A stretch of DNA of 24,315 nucleotides, taken from the NCBI GenBank assembly GCA_900554535.1, contig USIA01000014.1, positions 1 to 24,315 on the forward strand, in the 5' to 3' direction. Source of the DNA: an uncultured Oscillospiraceae bacterium. Lineage in GTDB: Bacteria; Bacillota; Clostridia; Oscillospirales; Acutalibacteraceae. Shown piece by piece: positions 7,609 through 16,308 of this stretch; position 1 is the stretch's first letter; every line of letters begins with the position of its first letter. Made by a program: the position numbers and the translations under genes. Below the pieces are notes generated by a model. The model saw only the letters and a list, made by a program, of their open reading frames with translations, searched no databases and was not told where the DNA came from.

Positions 7609-8463
7609 ATGGAATTTGTGACATTGAGAAATGATGTGAAAATGCCCCTGTTGGGCTTCGGTGTGTTCCAAGTGCCAGATGCCGCCGAGTGCGAGCAGTG
7701 TGTTTATGACGCCCTGATGACCGGTTACCGCCTGATCGATACGGCGGCCGCCTACATGAATGAAGAAGCCGTGGGGCGCGCCATCCAAAAGAGTGGCATC
7801 CCCCGTGAGGAGCTGTTCATCACCACCAAGCTGTGGGTGCAGGACCAGGGATACGAGAGCGCCAAGCAGGCGGTGGAGCGGTCGCTGAAAAACTTGGGAT
7901 TAGACTATCTGGACCTCTACCTGATTCACCAGCCCTATGGCGATGTGTTTGGTTCCTGGAGAGCTATGGAGGAACTGTATAAGGAAGGAAAGCTCCGGGC
8001 CATCGGCGTTTCCAACTTTACCGATGTGCAGTTGGCCAATCTGGCAGAGTTCAACGAGATTGCCCCGATGGTCAACCAGATCGAGGTCCATCCCTTCTGC
8101 CAGCAGACGGACAGGGAAGCCCTGTTGAATGAATACGGCGTACGGATGGAGGCCTGGGCGCCCCTGGCGGAGGCTAAGAACGGCATCTTTGAGAACGAAA
8201 CGCTGAAAGCCATCGGGGCGAAATACGGGAAAACGGTGGCGCAGGTGATTTTGCGCTGGCACGTTCAGCGTGGTGTAGTGGCGATCCCCAAGTCGGTTCA
8301 TAAGGAGCGCATCGAGGAAAACTTCAACATTTGGGACTTCCAGCTCTCCCAGGAAGATATGGACGCGATTGCCGCCCTGGATACGAAGGAAAGTCTGTAT
8401 GGTTCCACCTTCACCAGCGCTGCATCGGTGAAAATGTTGAAAGGTCTGAAGGTCCACGACTGA
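7609..8463 (+). CDS. Aldo/keto reductase, AKR5-like (diketogluconate reductase type)
   Basis: ATG 7609 is preferred over ATG 7594 and 7603 because GGAGG at 7596-7600 is 8 bases upstream. The 284-residue protein begins MEFVTLRNDVKMPLLGFGVFQV and carries the tetrad D44, Y49 (IDTAAAY), K74 (ITTKLW) and H107 (YLIHQP), then IGVSNF, NQIEVHP and the NADPH-binding IPKSVHKERIEEN. This is the classic short AKR5 layout used for methylglyoxal, keto-sugar or xenobiotic carbonyl reduction; the substrate is unknown. It is the last gene of the island and is followed by a terminator hairpin. It is a paralogue of the 3657 gene. Confidence 0.93.
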   Translation: MEFVTLRNDVKMPLLGFGVFQVPDAAECEQCVYDALMTGYRLIDTAAAYMNEEAVGRAIQKSGIPREELFITTKLWVQDQGYESAKQAVERSLKNLGLDYLDLYLIHQPYGDVFGSWRAMEELYKEGKLRAIGVSNFTDVQLANLAEFNEIAPMVNQIEVHPFCQQTDREALLNEYGVRMEAWAPLAEAKNGIFENETLKAIGAKYGKTVAQVILRWHVQRGVVAIPKSVHKERIEENFNIWDFQLSQEDMDAIAALDTKESLYGSTFTSAASVKMLKGLKVHD

Positions 8464-8472
8464 TTAAAAACT

Positions 8473-8505
8473 AAGGGCTTCCGTTCTTATTGAGCGGGAG
8501 CCCTT
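8473..8505 (+). terminator. Terminator after the aldo/keto reductase island
   Basis: AAGGGCTTCCG (8473-8483) pairs with CGGGAGCCCTT (8495-8505), with one G-T wobble, around an 11-base loop. It starts 10 bases after the last AKR stop. The following T tract is weak (TTGTTAG). The remaining bases to 8647 hold no gene I can support. Confidence 0.7.
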
Positions 8506-8647
8506 GTTAGAAAGAAAAATCCTATGGTGTGGAACTAAAATAAATCGCCAAGCGGTAATTACGAGTAACTTTTCTAAGAAAAAGTGATGTCACCGATCGT
8601 TTTTGACCGCACCTTTTTTATCTGTTTTGCTTTTTAGGTGAAAGACT

Positions 8648-10429
8648 TTAAGCTTCCGTCGTAAACTGGCTGTTATAGAGATTCGCATAAAAGCCGTTCT
8701 TCGCTAAAAGTTCTTCGTGGGTTCCCTGTTCGATGATATGTCCTTGGTTCATGACAAGAATTTTATCAGCATTCTGAACCGTGGAAAGCCGGTGTGCTAC
8801 AATGAAGCTGGTTCGCCCTTTCATTAGTGTCTCAAATGCCCGCTGAATGCGCAGTTCAGTCATTGTATCAATTGAAGAAGTGGCTTCGTCCAAAATCAGC
8901 ATAGGAGGCAGGCACAGCATAATGCGGGCGATGCACAAAAGTTGCTTTTGCCCCTGAGACAAATTGCCGCCCCCTTCTGCTATCACGGTGTTGTATCCTT
9001 CTGGCATACGCATAATAAAACTGTGCGCATGGGCCTTCTTGGCAGCAGCGATGATCTCATCATCGGAAGCGTCAGGACGCCCGTAGGCAATATTGTCACG
9101 TATGGAAGCAGACCTGAGCCATGTCTCTTGGAGCACCATGCCATAACTTGTACGCAGGGATTGGCGGGTGATCTGCCGGATATCGTGGCCGTCTACCTTT
9201 ATGGAACCGTTTTGCACATCATAAAAACGCATCAGCAGGTTGATCAGTGTGGTCTTTCCGCAGCCGGTAGGCCCTACGATGGCAATGCGTTGACCGGGGG
9301 TGACAGAAAGGTTTAAGTTTTGTATGAGGGAAACCTCCGGCGTATAGGAAAAGTCCACGTGCTCCAGTTGGACACGCCCTTTCGGCTCTTTCAGCACAAT
9401 GGCGTCCGCAGGCTCTGCCGGGGCGGAAGGCTCATCAAGAAGTTCAAAGACCCGGGCAGCCGAGGCAATAGAATTCTGGAATTCCGTCAGCACGCTGGTA
9501 ATGTCATTGAACGGTTTTGTATATTGATTTGTGTAGCTTAAAAAGCTGGAGAGCTGCCCCACAGTAATACTCCCCGCAATAGCGGATAGGCCTCCGGCAA
9601 TGGCAACACCAGCGTAAATCGCAGAGTACATAAACCTTGTAGCCGGATTGGTAATGGAAGAAAAGAAAGTAGCTTTCAGTGAATACTCGGACAAACGCTG
9701 GTTGATTTCATTAAATTCCTGATCGGCTTCCTCTTGATAGTTGAATGCTTGGACAACTTTAATTCCTCCCAGCATTTCGTTTGTAAATCCGGTCAGTTCT
9801 CCCCTCGTTTCGGACTGCATTTTAAACATGGAGAAGGACTTCTTTGAAATGAAATTCGCGATCACAAACGACAAGGGGCTTAGAAGCACAACAATCAGAG
9901 TAATCCAGGGATTGATACTGAGCATGAAAATAATCGTGCCAACAATGGTGGCGACACCCGTAAAAAGTTGCGTAAATCCCAGCAGAAGGCCGTCAGAAAA
10001 CTGATCGATGTCTGTGATGATACGGCTGATCAGATCCCCAGAAGAATGCTTGTCAACATAGGACAGCGGCAGTTCCTGCAAATGGTTGAAAGCCTGGACG
10101 CGCAGATCCCGGACAATGCGATAGGTGATTTTGTTGTTGATATGGTTCATGATCCACTGCGCCACTGATGTAATGAAAATGGAAATCAGAATTCCGGCGA
10201 TTACAGCCAAAAGCCGCTCGAAGTTTACTTGCCCTTTCCCGACGATGTAATCAACACCCCGTCCTGTCAGAATAGGGATATAAAGCGTCAGCCCGACGGT
10301 CAGAACAGACAGAAACAGGGAGAGAATTACAAGACCGCTGTATGGCCGTATATAGTGGAGAATCCGTCTCAATGTCTGCATATTTTTGCCTTGTTTGTCT
10401 CTTGTTTTATTATGCAATTTATTGTGCAT
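8648..10429 (-). CDS. ABC exporter half-transporter, consensus ATP-site subunit
   Basis: Start ATG 10429 is chosen because AAAGGAGG sits 9 bases upstream inside the preceding gene. It gives 593 residues; ATG 10381 is a weaker alternative. Residues 30-320 form a six-helix type IV exporter membrane domain, and residues 350-590 the nucleotide-binding domain. Visible motifs: Walker A GPTGCGKTT (386-394), signature LSQGQ (490-494, a variant of LSGGQ), Walker B LILDE with catalytic E515, and H-loop H546. It overlaps the upstream gene by 11 bases. Together they resemble the TM287/TM288 or BmrCD type of heterodimeric multidrug or peptide exporter: this subunit has the working Walker B/H-loop and supplies the altered signature. 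Confidence 0.94.
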   Translation of the reverse strand: MHNKLHNKTRDKQGKNMQTLRRILHYIRPYSGLVILSLFLSVLTVGLTLYIPILTGRGVDYIVGKGQVNFERLLAVIAGILISIFITSVAQWIMNHINNKITYRIVRDLRVQAFNHLQELPLSYVDKHSSGDLISRIITDIDQFSDGLLLGFTQLFTGVATIVGTIIFMLSINPWITLIVVLLSPLSFVIANFISKKSFSMFKMQSETRGELTGFTNEMLGGIKVVQAFNYQEEADQEFNEINQRLSEYSLKATFFSSITNPATRFMYSAIYAGVAIAGGLSAIAGSITVGQLSSFLSYTNQYTKPFNDITSVLTEFQNSIASAARVFELLDEPSAPAEPADAIVLKEPKGRVQLEHVDFSYTPEVSLIQNLNLSVTPGQRIAIVGPTGCGKTTLINLLMRFYDVQNGSIKVDGHDIRQITRQSLRTSYGMVLQETWLRSASIRDNIAYGRPDASDDEIIAAAKKAHAHSFIMRMPEGYNTVIAEGGGNLSQGQKQLLCIARIMLCLPPMLILDEATSSIDTMTELRIQRAFETLMKGRTSFIVAHRLSTVQNADKILVMNQGHIIEQGTHEELLAKNGFYANLYNSQFTTEA

Positions 10430-12158
10430 TTGCCATATCCTCCTTTCCAACGTGCTGGGATGAACAGATTTCCTGATAGAGGTGGTTGGAGCGCAGCAGC
10501 TCCTGGTGGGTACCGTAACCGACAGGAGATCCGTCGTCCATGACAAGGATGTGATCCGCATTGCGGATGGCGGACACCCGTTGGGAGATGATAAAAACAG
10601 TCATATTTCCGGTGCTCTCTTTGATAGCTTTACGAAGTTTTGCATCGGTGGCAAAATCAAGGGCCGAAGCGCTGTCGTCAAGGATCAGGATGTCCGGCTG
10701 CCCAACTAAGGCTCTGGCAATTGTAAGACGCTGTTTCTGACCGCCGGATAAGTTGCTGCCGCCTTGCTGGATCATGAGATCCAGGCCTTTCTTCTTACTG
10801 TCCACAAACTCTCTGGCCTGGGCAATCTCTAAGGCCCGATAAATTTCTTCATCGGTGGCATCTCGTTTGCTCCACTGCATATTTTTCTTCAGAGAGCCGG
10901 AGAAAATGGTGGCTTTTTGCGGAACAATCCCTACATGCCTTCTTATGGAAGAGGGGCGCAGCGTCTTTATATCTTTGCCAAACAGACGAATCGTACCGGA
11001 AGTACAGTCATAAAATCTGGGAATCAGATTTGCCAAGGTGGATTTTCCAGAGCCTGTACCACCGATAATGCCGATGGTTTCACCGGGCATGGCAGCAAAA
11101 CTGATTCCATGCAGGGTCTCCTCCTTGGAGTCGGCGTAAGTAAAGCCTACATTTTCAAAGGAGACCGCGGGCGAAGCTTCTACAACAGTGACCTCTTCTC
11201 CGGTATCAGTGATAGAAGGCTTCACTTCAAAAACGGCGTTGACTCTTGCAAGGCTTGCAAAAGCTCTTGACAAAAGAATGATGAGATTGGCCAGCTTTAC
11301 GAGCTCCGTCAGTATTTGCGACATATAGTTAATTAAAGCGATGACTTGTCCCTGCGTTAAATCGCCTGCATTTACCTGGCGCCCGCCAAAATAAAGGACA
11401 GCGATGATCCCCAGATTGATGATCACATAGGTCAGTGGGTTTAATAAGGCGGAGATCTTTCCGACAAAAATCTGTTTTTTATACAAGCCGTCCGTCTCCT
11501 GCCGGAAACGTTCCTTTTCTTCTACTTGTCTTGCAAAAGCCCGCACGACTCGGATACCGAGCAGATTTTCTCTGGTACTGAGAAGCACCTTATCGAGCTG
11601 CTTCTGGACTTTTTTATAAAGGGGCATACTGGCAAGCAGGATCGCAAAAACCACGGCCAGCAGGACGGGAATGGTGACAACAAAGGGAATTGCCGCTTTG
11701 ACATTCACTGTAAAAGCCATGATCATTGCCCCAAAAACAACAAATGGAGAACGCAGGAACAAACGAAGGAACATATTTAATCCGTTTTGAACCTGGTTGA
11801 TGTCGTTGGTCATCCGGTTGATCAGCGTGGAGGTTCCTATGGTGTCAATCTCCCGGTATGAAAAAGTATTGATATGAGCGAACAGGTCACTGCGCATCGC
11901 CATCCCCGCACTGACGGCGGACTTGGCTGCGAAATACTGGGCAGTTAGTGAGAAGCCAAAACCCACGACGCCCAGAAGTATCAGGAGAGCACTCATTTTC
12001 CAAAGATAAGGGGCGTCATTCTGTGCAATGCCCACATCGATCATCCGCGCCACAACTAACGGAACAAAAAGTTCAAAGGTGGCTTCTAACATTTTGAATA
12101 ATGGAGCCATGACAGTGATGAACGGGTGAGGCTTTACATAGTGTAGCAATCGATTCAT
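10419..12158 (-). CDS. ABC exporter half-transporter, degenerate ATP-site subunit
   Basis: A 579-residue half-transporter with membrane domain (residues 1-310) and nucleotide-binding domain (330-575). Walker A is GGTGSGKST (366-374) and the signature is a normal LSGGQ (470-474). Walker B reads LILDD with Asp at 495 where the catalytic Glu should be, and the H-loop position is Gln 527 (IISQRVS). These two changes mark the non-hydrolysing site of heterodimeric exporters, complementary to the variant signature in the partner gene. The pair is translated as one unit with an 11-base overlap. It is divergent from a LysR gene that probably controls it. The substrate may be a drug, lipid or peptide and is not visible in the sequence. 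Confidence 0.94.
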   Translation of the reverse strand: MNRLLHYVKPHPFITVMAPLFKMLEATFELFVPLVVARMIDVGIAQNDAPYLWKMSALLILLGVVGFGFSLTAQYFAAKSAVSAGMAMRSDLFAHINTFSYREIDTIGTSTLINRMTNDINQVQNGLNMFLRLFLRSPFVVFGAMIMAFTVNVKAAIPFVVTIPVLLAVVFAILLASMPLYKKVQKQLDKVLLSTRENLLGIRVVRAFARQVEEKERFRQETDGLYKKQIFVGKISALLNPLTYVIINLGIIAVLYFGGRQVNAGDLTQGQVIALINYMSQILTELVKLANLIILLSRAFASLARVNAVFEVKPSITDTGEEVTVVEASPAVSFENVGFTYADSKEETLHGISFAAMPGETIGIIGGTGSGKSTLANLIPRFYDCTSGTIRLFGKDIKTLRPSSIRRHVGIVPQKATIFSGSLKKNMQWSKRDATDEEIYRALEIAQAREFVDSKKKGLDLMIQQGGSNLSGGQKQRLTIARALVGQPDILILDDSASALDFATDAKLRKAIKESTGNMTVFIISQRVSAIRNADHILVMDDGSPVGYGTHQELLRSNHLYQEICSSQHVGKEDMANAQ

Positions 12159-12209
12159 TTTCCTCGTCCTTTCTGACGTGCGTACTTTTTTCTGGTTTCA
12201 GTTTTTGCT

Positions 12210-12233
12210 ATTATAAGAATAAGTAATCGTTAC
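12210..12233. promoter_or_regulatory. Divergent regulatory region of the ABC exporter and LysR gene
   Basis: On the minus strand a perfect -10 (TATAAT, complement of 12210-12215) could drive the exporter operon; its -35 is poor, as expected of an activator-dependent promoter. Just upstream of it, GTAA-TCG-TTAC at 12223-12233 is an 11-base dyad at the place where a LysR activator would bind. Both elements lie in the 93-base gap between the two genes. Confidence 0.45.
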
Positions 12234-12251
12234 CGGAAAGAAGGAAGCCCT

Positions 12252-13184
12252 ATGAAATTTACCCAGCTAAAATATTTTCAGACTGTCTGTAAATATAATA
12301 ATCTGACCCGGGCTGCCGAAGAGCTTCACATTTCTCAGCCGGGGCTGACACATGTGATCCATGAACTGGAGCAGGAATTTGATCTTACGCTTTTTCTCCG
12401 GCAGAACAAAGGCCTTATCTTGACAAAAAAAGGCCAGCAGTTTCTCAATGAGACCAATCTTCTGCTTGAACAGGTGGATTCTTTTGTCAGCCGCATGAAA
12501 TTGCTTGGACAGGTCAATCAGGGCATTCAGTTCGGCCTTTCGCCAGCCAGTGCAACCTTATTTTTCCCGCCTATCCTGCAAGAGTTCCATCGTCAGTATC
12601 CACAAGTTAAAGTAGATGTCGTTGAAAACGGAAGCATGACAAACCATCAGCGGGTTCTGGATGGCAAACTTGACATCGCTTTGTTATCATCCGATTCTCC
12701 GATGTCTTCCGCCTTTGGCTCTTATAAGATAGCTGTCACAAGAATTTGTCTCTATCTTTCCAAAGAGCATCCCCTCGCGAAGAAGAAGATCGTTTCACTG
12801 AAAGATATTGGCGGGATTCCGCTTGTGCTGCTCTCAGAGGATTCCTTTTTGACAACAAATACTTTAAAAACCTGCGCCCAGTATAAGATCACGCCCAAAA
12901 TCATTCTGACGACAAATCAGATCACAATCATCAAGCAGCTTATTCAAAATAATATAGCGGGGACGCTCCTGTTTCATGGGACAATTCCGGATGATACGCT
13001 GTATCAAGCCATTCCAGTTCAGGAATTTCGGAAAGCATATATCTATCTGGTATGGAACCAATACAATCCCGTCAGTACAGCAGTGAAACATCTCATAAAG
13101 GCTGCTGAAAAGGTATATCCGCGCCCAGTGGTTGATTCTTATTGTAATAGCCGAGATTTGGAAAATCAAATACTTAATAATTAG
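12252..13184 (+). CDS. LysR-family transcriptional regulator
   Basis: A 310-residue LysR protein, start ATG 12252 after AAGAAGGAAG. Residues 1-60 hold the winged helix-turn-helix (NNLTRAAEELHISQPGLTHVI, then LTKKG), and 90-295 the effector domain (PPILQEFHRQYPQVKVDV, then LDGKLDIALLS). It is more AT-rich than the GH31 gene that follows it on the other side of the IS remnant. It is divergent from the ABC exporter operon and most likely its activator. The C-terminal 15 residues (SYCNSRDLENQILNN) extend slightly beyond the usual fold. Confidence 0.93.
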   Translation: MKFTQLKYFQTVCKYNNLTRAAEELHISQPGLTHVIHELEQEFDLTLFLRQNKGLILTKKGQQFLNETNLLLEQVDSFVSRMKLLGQVNQGIQFGLSPASATLFFPPILQEFHRQYPQVKVDVVENGSMTNHQRVLDGKLDIALLSSDSPMSSAFGSYKIAVTRICLYLSKEHPLAKKKIVSLKDIGGIPLVLLSEDSFLTTNTLKTCAQYKITPKIILTTNQITIIKQLIQNNIAGTLLFHGTIPDDTLYQAIPVQEFRKAYIYLVWNQYNPVSTAVKHLIKAAEKVYPRPVVDSYCNSRDLENQILNN

Positions 13185-13253
13185 TCTGCGATAAATTTAA
13201 TTTATGGCAAGACCCTGGATGGCTGAAAAAAAGGGGAGCAACCGCCCGTACAC

Positions 13254-13289
13254 AAAAAATGCCAGGAACCTCGTCAGAGGTCCCTGGCA
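13254..13289 (-). terminator. Strong minus-strand intrinsic terminator
   Basis: Read on the minus strand, a 13-base arm (TGCCAGGGACCTC) pairs with GAGGTTCCTGGCA around a TGAC loop with one mismatch, followed by six T. It ends whatever minus-strand transcript once ran through the IS66 remnant. It also shields the convergent LysR gene. Confidence 0.8.
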
Positions 13290-13292
13290 GGA

Positions 13293-13607
13293 CGTTCGGT
13301 CCGCCTGCCGCAGAACAGAAATAGATTGTCCTCTCAGCTCTTGACCGAATTGCTGTGATAAAAATGGGGGCAGACCGGCGATTCCCCTTCGCAGATCCGT
13401 GCAGCCGCGGGCGATGCAGTATTTCCGAAAGCGAATATAAATCAGATCCTCTTTCACCGTTGGCGGCTTGATTTCCACGATTGGCTGCCGTCCGCTTTCT
13501 GCGGGGACATGTGCAGTTTCCGCAACCAGTCGTAAGGCTTTTTCCGAGATTCCGCTTTGCTGGCAGTACGCTTTGTTGCTCGGGCCACTGTTCTGGCGCT
13601 GCTGCAC
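13293..13607 (-). mobile_element. IS66-family insertion sequence remnant (tnpA and tnpB fragments)
   Basis: Three short pieces in different minus-strand frames fit IS66 accessory proteins. From 13607, RQNSGPSNKAYCQQSGISEK resembles the helix-turn-helix of TnpA. A second frame resumes as YDWLRKLH, matching the TnpA YYWLRKLRE motif. From about 13418, GCTDLRRGIAGLPPFLSQQFG followed by RQADRT matches the TnpB core (cDMRKGIDGLaalV-QQF, then GRR-DR-K). At least two frameshifts break the reading. The large TnpC transposase is absent and no terminal repeats were recognised, so this is a dead fragment. Confidence 0.7.
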
Positions 13608-13674
13608 GCGGTATCCGTGCCCCCCTTATCGAACGACTTGATACCAATTAACATACTTTTCGGATTGTGTTTGT

Positions 13675-13705
13675 AACAAAACAGCAGTGGCTTGTGCCAC
13701 TGCTG
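13675..13705 (-). terminator. Terminator downstream of the GH31 gene
   Basis: CAGCAGTGGC (13682-13691) and GCCACTGCTG (13696-13705) form a perfect 10-base stem with a 4-base loop. On the minus strand it is followed by TTTTGTT. It lies about 107 bases after the GH31 stop and is the natural end of that transcript. Confidence 0.75.
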
Positions 13706-13811
13706 CCGGATCAAAATATGTTTTGCTTTGGACATGGAAATCGTCTTTACACCAAATTGGGCATTGATCCGATTTACGAAGCCAGTCCCTTTCGGCTCCT
13801 TTGGGGCGTTT

Positions 13812-16205
13812 TTAGACCTGTGCCTGCAGGATCTCGCAAAGTGCGCTGAGCAGGGACGCTTCCAGGTCGAGCGTCATCAGCGAGGAGAGGGCGTCCTGCG
13901 GCTGGGTTTCGACGATGGAAAGAATCTCCTGCTTTTTGCGATATTCCATCTGCGCGCGGTTGAGCAGACGGAAGACTTCCCGGCATACGTCGTTTCCTGC
14001 GGCGGAAAGGCCCTGTGGGAACGTGGCCACCACCTGCGCGGTGGTTGGAAGCTCGGGCAGCGCCACACGCAGCGTATGGGTCTCTGGGTCATAAGCAGTC
14101 CGCACAGACAATGGCTTTCCATCGGCCGCGACCTGCACGGGCGCTTCCCGCACGCCGCGCAGGACAATGCACCAGCAGCGTTTGGGCGGCAGCACGGAGA
14201 GATTTCCCGCCGGTGCATCAATCGTGAAAGATTTCCCGTCGCAGTAGGCCATGTGAGTCGAGGCCCAGTTCTCGTCAAGGTCAGTCGGGGTGTCTCCGCT
14301 GTCCTCCCACAATGTGAAGGAGCCGTCCGATCCGGGGAATACAAAGACTTCGAGCGCCTGTGGGTTCTGCACGTCGTTGGAAATTGTCTGATCAGCCTGC
14401 AGCGGGATGATGCCGCCTCCCCGTGCGAGAACCGGCATCTGCGAAAGCGGCCGCCAGAAAGAAAGCCTGCGCCCGCCGGAATAGATGCGCCCGGTAAAAG
14501 CGTCCACCCACACGCCTTCCGGCAGCCAGGCGTCGGCACGGGCCATCTGCACAACCGGGTCGCACTTTTCAGTGATCGGCGCGCACACGAGTTCCGTGCC
14601 AAAGGCGTACTCGTTGGGGAAGCTGTAGGTTGCGCCCGTCTGTGGGGAAAGCCAGTAAATCGGGCGCATCAGCGGCTGTCCTTCGCGGGTAAAGAGGCGG
14701 CCCATCGTGTAAAGATACGGCACGAGCCGGTGGCGCAAACGCAGAAACTGCTTCATCACCGCGCACGGTTCAGGGGGGAAGTTCCACGGTTCTTTACTGT
14801 TAAAGGGGCTTGAGGAACTGTGCAAACGGTTGATCGGGGAAAATACACCGAACTGCACCCAGCGTGTGGCGAGCTCGTCGTCGCGGTAACCCAGCATGTG
14901 CCCGCCGATGTCGTGGCTCCACCAGCCATAGCCGATGTTACTGGCTGTAACGGTAAAGTACGGCTGGAATCGCAGGCTTTCCCATGTGACGATCGTATCG
15001 CCGGAGAATCCGACCGGGTACCGGTGACTGCCCGGGCCGGCATAGCGGGAAAAGGTCATCGGGCGGCGTCCGCGGCGAGCACTGTCGAGGTAGTGGAAGT
15101 GATTGAGCATCCACAATGGATCCAATCCGGGCACCTTTGAGTGTGTGCCCTGCTGCCAGTCGACCCACCAGAAGTCGACGCCCTCCGCTTCGAGGGGATG
15201 GTGCAGCTTTTCAAAGTAGGCCTCCAAAAACGTTGGGTTCGTCACATCGAACGGTACCGGTTCGCCGGAAGCGGGATCGATGCCCATCGCCTCTGCCACC
15301 TGCGGATAGGCCTTTTCAAAGGCGCGCACGCCGTCTGCCGGGTGGACGTTGAGTGTCACGCGCAGGCCATGCGCATGCAGCCAGTCCAAAAAGGCCGGTG
15401 GATCCGGGAAGAGGTCGCGGTTCCAGGTGTAGCCCGTCCAGCCAGAGCCATATTTCGGATCCACGTCGACCAGGTGCCAGTCCATGTCCAGCACAGCCAC
15501 GGAAAACGGCACGCCCTCGCGGGAAAAGCGCTCCATCAAGTCCTGATACTCCTGCGCGGAATATTTGTGATAGCGGCTCCACCAGTTGCCCAAAGCCCAG
15601 CGCGGCAGAAGTGGTGTCTTCCCACACAGGTGATAGAAGTCGCGCAGGCACTCCTGGTAGCGGTAGGCAAAGAAGTATAGATCCTCGATGCCGTCCGGGC
15701 GCGGCTGAACCCACATGCCGAAGGGGTTTTCGGAGTCCTGCTGCAGAACCATGGAATGACTGTCATCGAGCACGGAAAAGCCGAAGCGGGAGATCAGGCC
15801 ACTCTCAAGCGGGATCGCACCATCCGCCCGGTCAAGGGTGCGGGCTGTGCCGCCCAGGTCATGCAGCTTGTCGCCAAAGCGCCAGGTATTTTCCCAGAGA
15901 CCGAGGCCGCCGTTCGTCTGGATCTGCAGGTTGTTAGGAGAAAAGGGCTTTCCGTCATAGGTCAGGTGTAAAAATTCGGTGAAGAGCTCGAGCACACCGT
16001 CGCGCCGGGAAATGTGAAACTCCGGCACCGGGAACGCACGGTTCCACACCGTCTGGGTAGCGCGGTCCTCAAAAGTGCCGGAAGGGTCATATTCCAGCCG
16101 CAGCAGTGCAGGCGTGAGTACCGTGATGCGCCAGCAATCGCCCTGCACGACGGCCTGCGGGGCGCTTACCGGATGGAGGTCCAACTGAAAACAGGTCTTG
16201 TCCAA
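13812..16205 (-). CDS. Glycoside hydrolase family 31 (alpha-glycosidase)
   Basis: A 797-residue protein starting at TTG 16205, 8 bases after AAAGGAAG; no better ATG fits. The GH31 layout is clear: an N-terminal beta-sandwich (about 1-195), then a catalytic barrel (200-530) with RYHKYSAQEY and VLDMDWH. The likely nucleophile is D349 in WWVDWQQG and the likely acid/base D403 in GFSGDT, followed by WWSHDIGG and C-terminal beta domains. It has no signal peptide, so it acts in the cytoplasm on imported alpha-linked sugars. WVDWQQG differs from the WxDMNE motif of classical alpha-glucosidases, so the exact sugar is uncertain. The gene is more GC-rich than its left neighbours and is a single-gene unit with its own promoter and terminator, next to IS remnants: a likely acquired gene. 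Confidence 0.92.
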   Translation of the reverse strand: MDKTCFQLDLHPVSAPQAVVQGDCWRITVLTPALLRLEYDPSGTFEDRATQTVWNRAFPVPEFHISRRDGVLELFTEFLHLTYDGKPFSPNNLQIQTNGGLGLWENTWRFGDKLHDLGGTARTLDRADGAIPLESGLISRFGFSVLDDSHSMVLQQDSENPFGMWVQPRPDGIEDLYFFAYRYQECLRDFYHLCGKTPLLPRWALGNWWSRYHKYSAQEYQDLMERFSREGVPFSVAVLDMDWHLVDVDPKYGSGWTGYTWNRDLFPDPPAFLDWLHAHGLRVTLNVHPADGVRAFEKAYPQVAEAMGIDPASGEPVPFDVTNPTFLEAYFEKLHHPLEAEGVDFWWVDWQQGTHSKVPGLDPLWMLNHFHYLDSARRGRRPMTFSRYAGPGSHRYPVGFSGDTIVTWESLRFQPYFTVTASNIGYGWWSHDIGGHMLGYRDDELATRWVQFGVFSPINRLHSSSSPFNSKEPWNFPPEPCAVMKQFLRLRHRLVPYLYTMGRLFTREGQPLMRPIYWLSPQTGATYSFPNEYAFGTELVCAPITEKCDPVVQMARADAWLPEGVWVDAFTGRIYSGGRRLSFWRPLSQMPVLARGGGIIPLQADQTISNDVQNPQALEVFVFPGSDGSFTLWEDSGDTPTDLDENWASTHMAYCDGKSFTIDAPAGNLSVLPPKRCWCIVLRGVREAPVQVAADGKPLSVRTAYDPETHTLRVALPELPTTAQVVATFPQGLSAAGNDVCREVFRLLNRAQMEYRKKQEILSIVETQPQDALSSLMTLDLEASLLSALCEILQAQV

Positions 16206-16278
16206 ACAAAACGCTTCCTTTCTTTTTGCGGGCTTGCGAACTGGCTGCCGCTTTCTCGCAAAGCCATTTTTCCCCTCT

Positions 16279-16308
16279 ACTATAGAAGATGAGACATAAA
16301 AAAGTCAA
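16279..16308 (-). promoter_or_regulatory. Sigma-A promoter for the GH31 gene
   Basis: On the minus strand TTGACT (complement of 16303-16308) and TATAGT (complement of 16279-16284) are separated by 18 bases. The start codon lies about 70 bases further. The leader between them contains imperfect arms GGCTTTGCGA and TTCGCAAGCC, which could form a small hairpin or operator. Confidence 0.65.

Noticed and set aside
5953..7788. Minus-strand open frame of 611 codons
   Set aside because: It lies opposite two clear AKR genes and the start of a third, with no recognisable domain. It reflects codon bias on the coding strand.
13454..13735. Minus-strand ORF beginning MSKAKHIL
   Set aside because: Its first part translates the GH31 terminator hairpin (QQWHKPLLF); only its last third matches an IS66 piece.
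13692..14813. Plus-strand open frame of 373 codons
   Set aside because: It is antisense to the GC-rich GH31 gene and begins inside a terminator hairpin; no family features.
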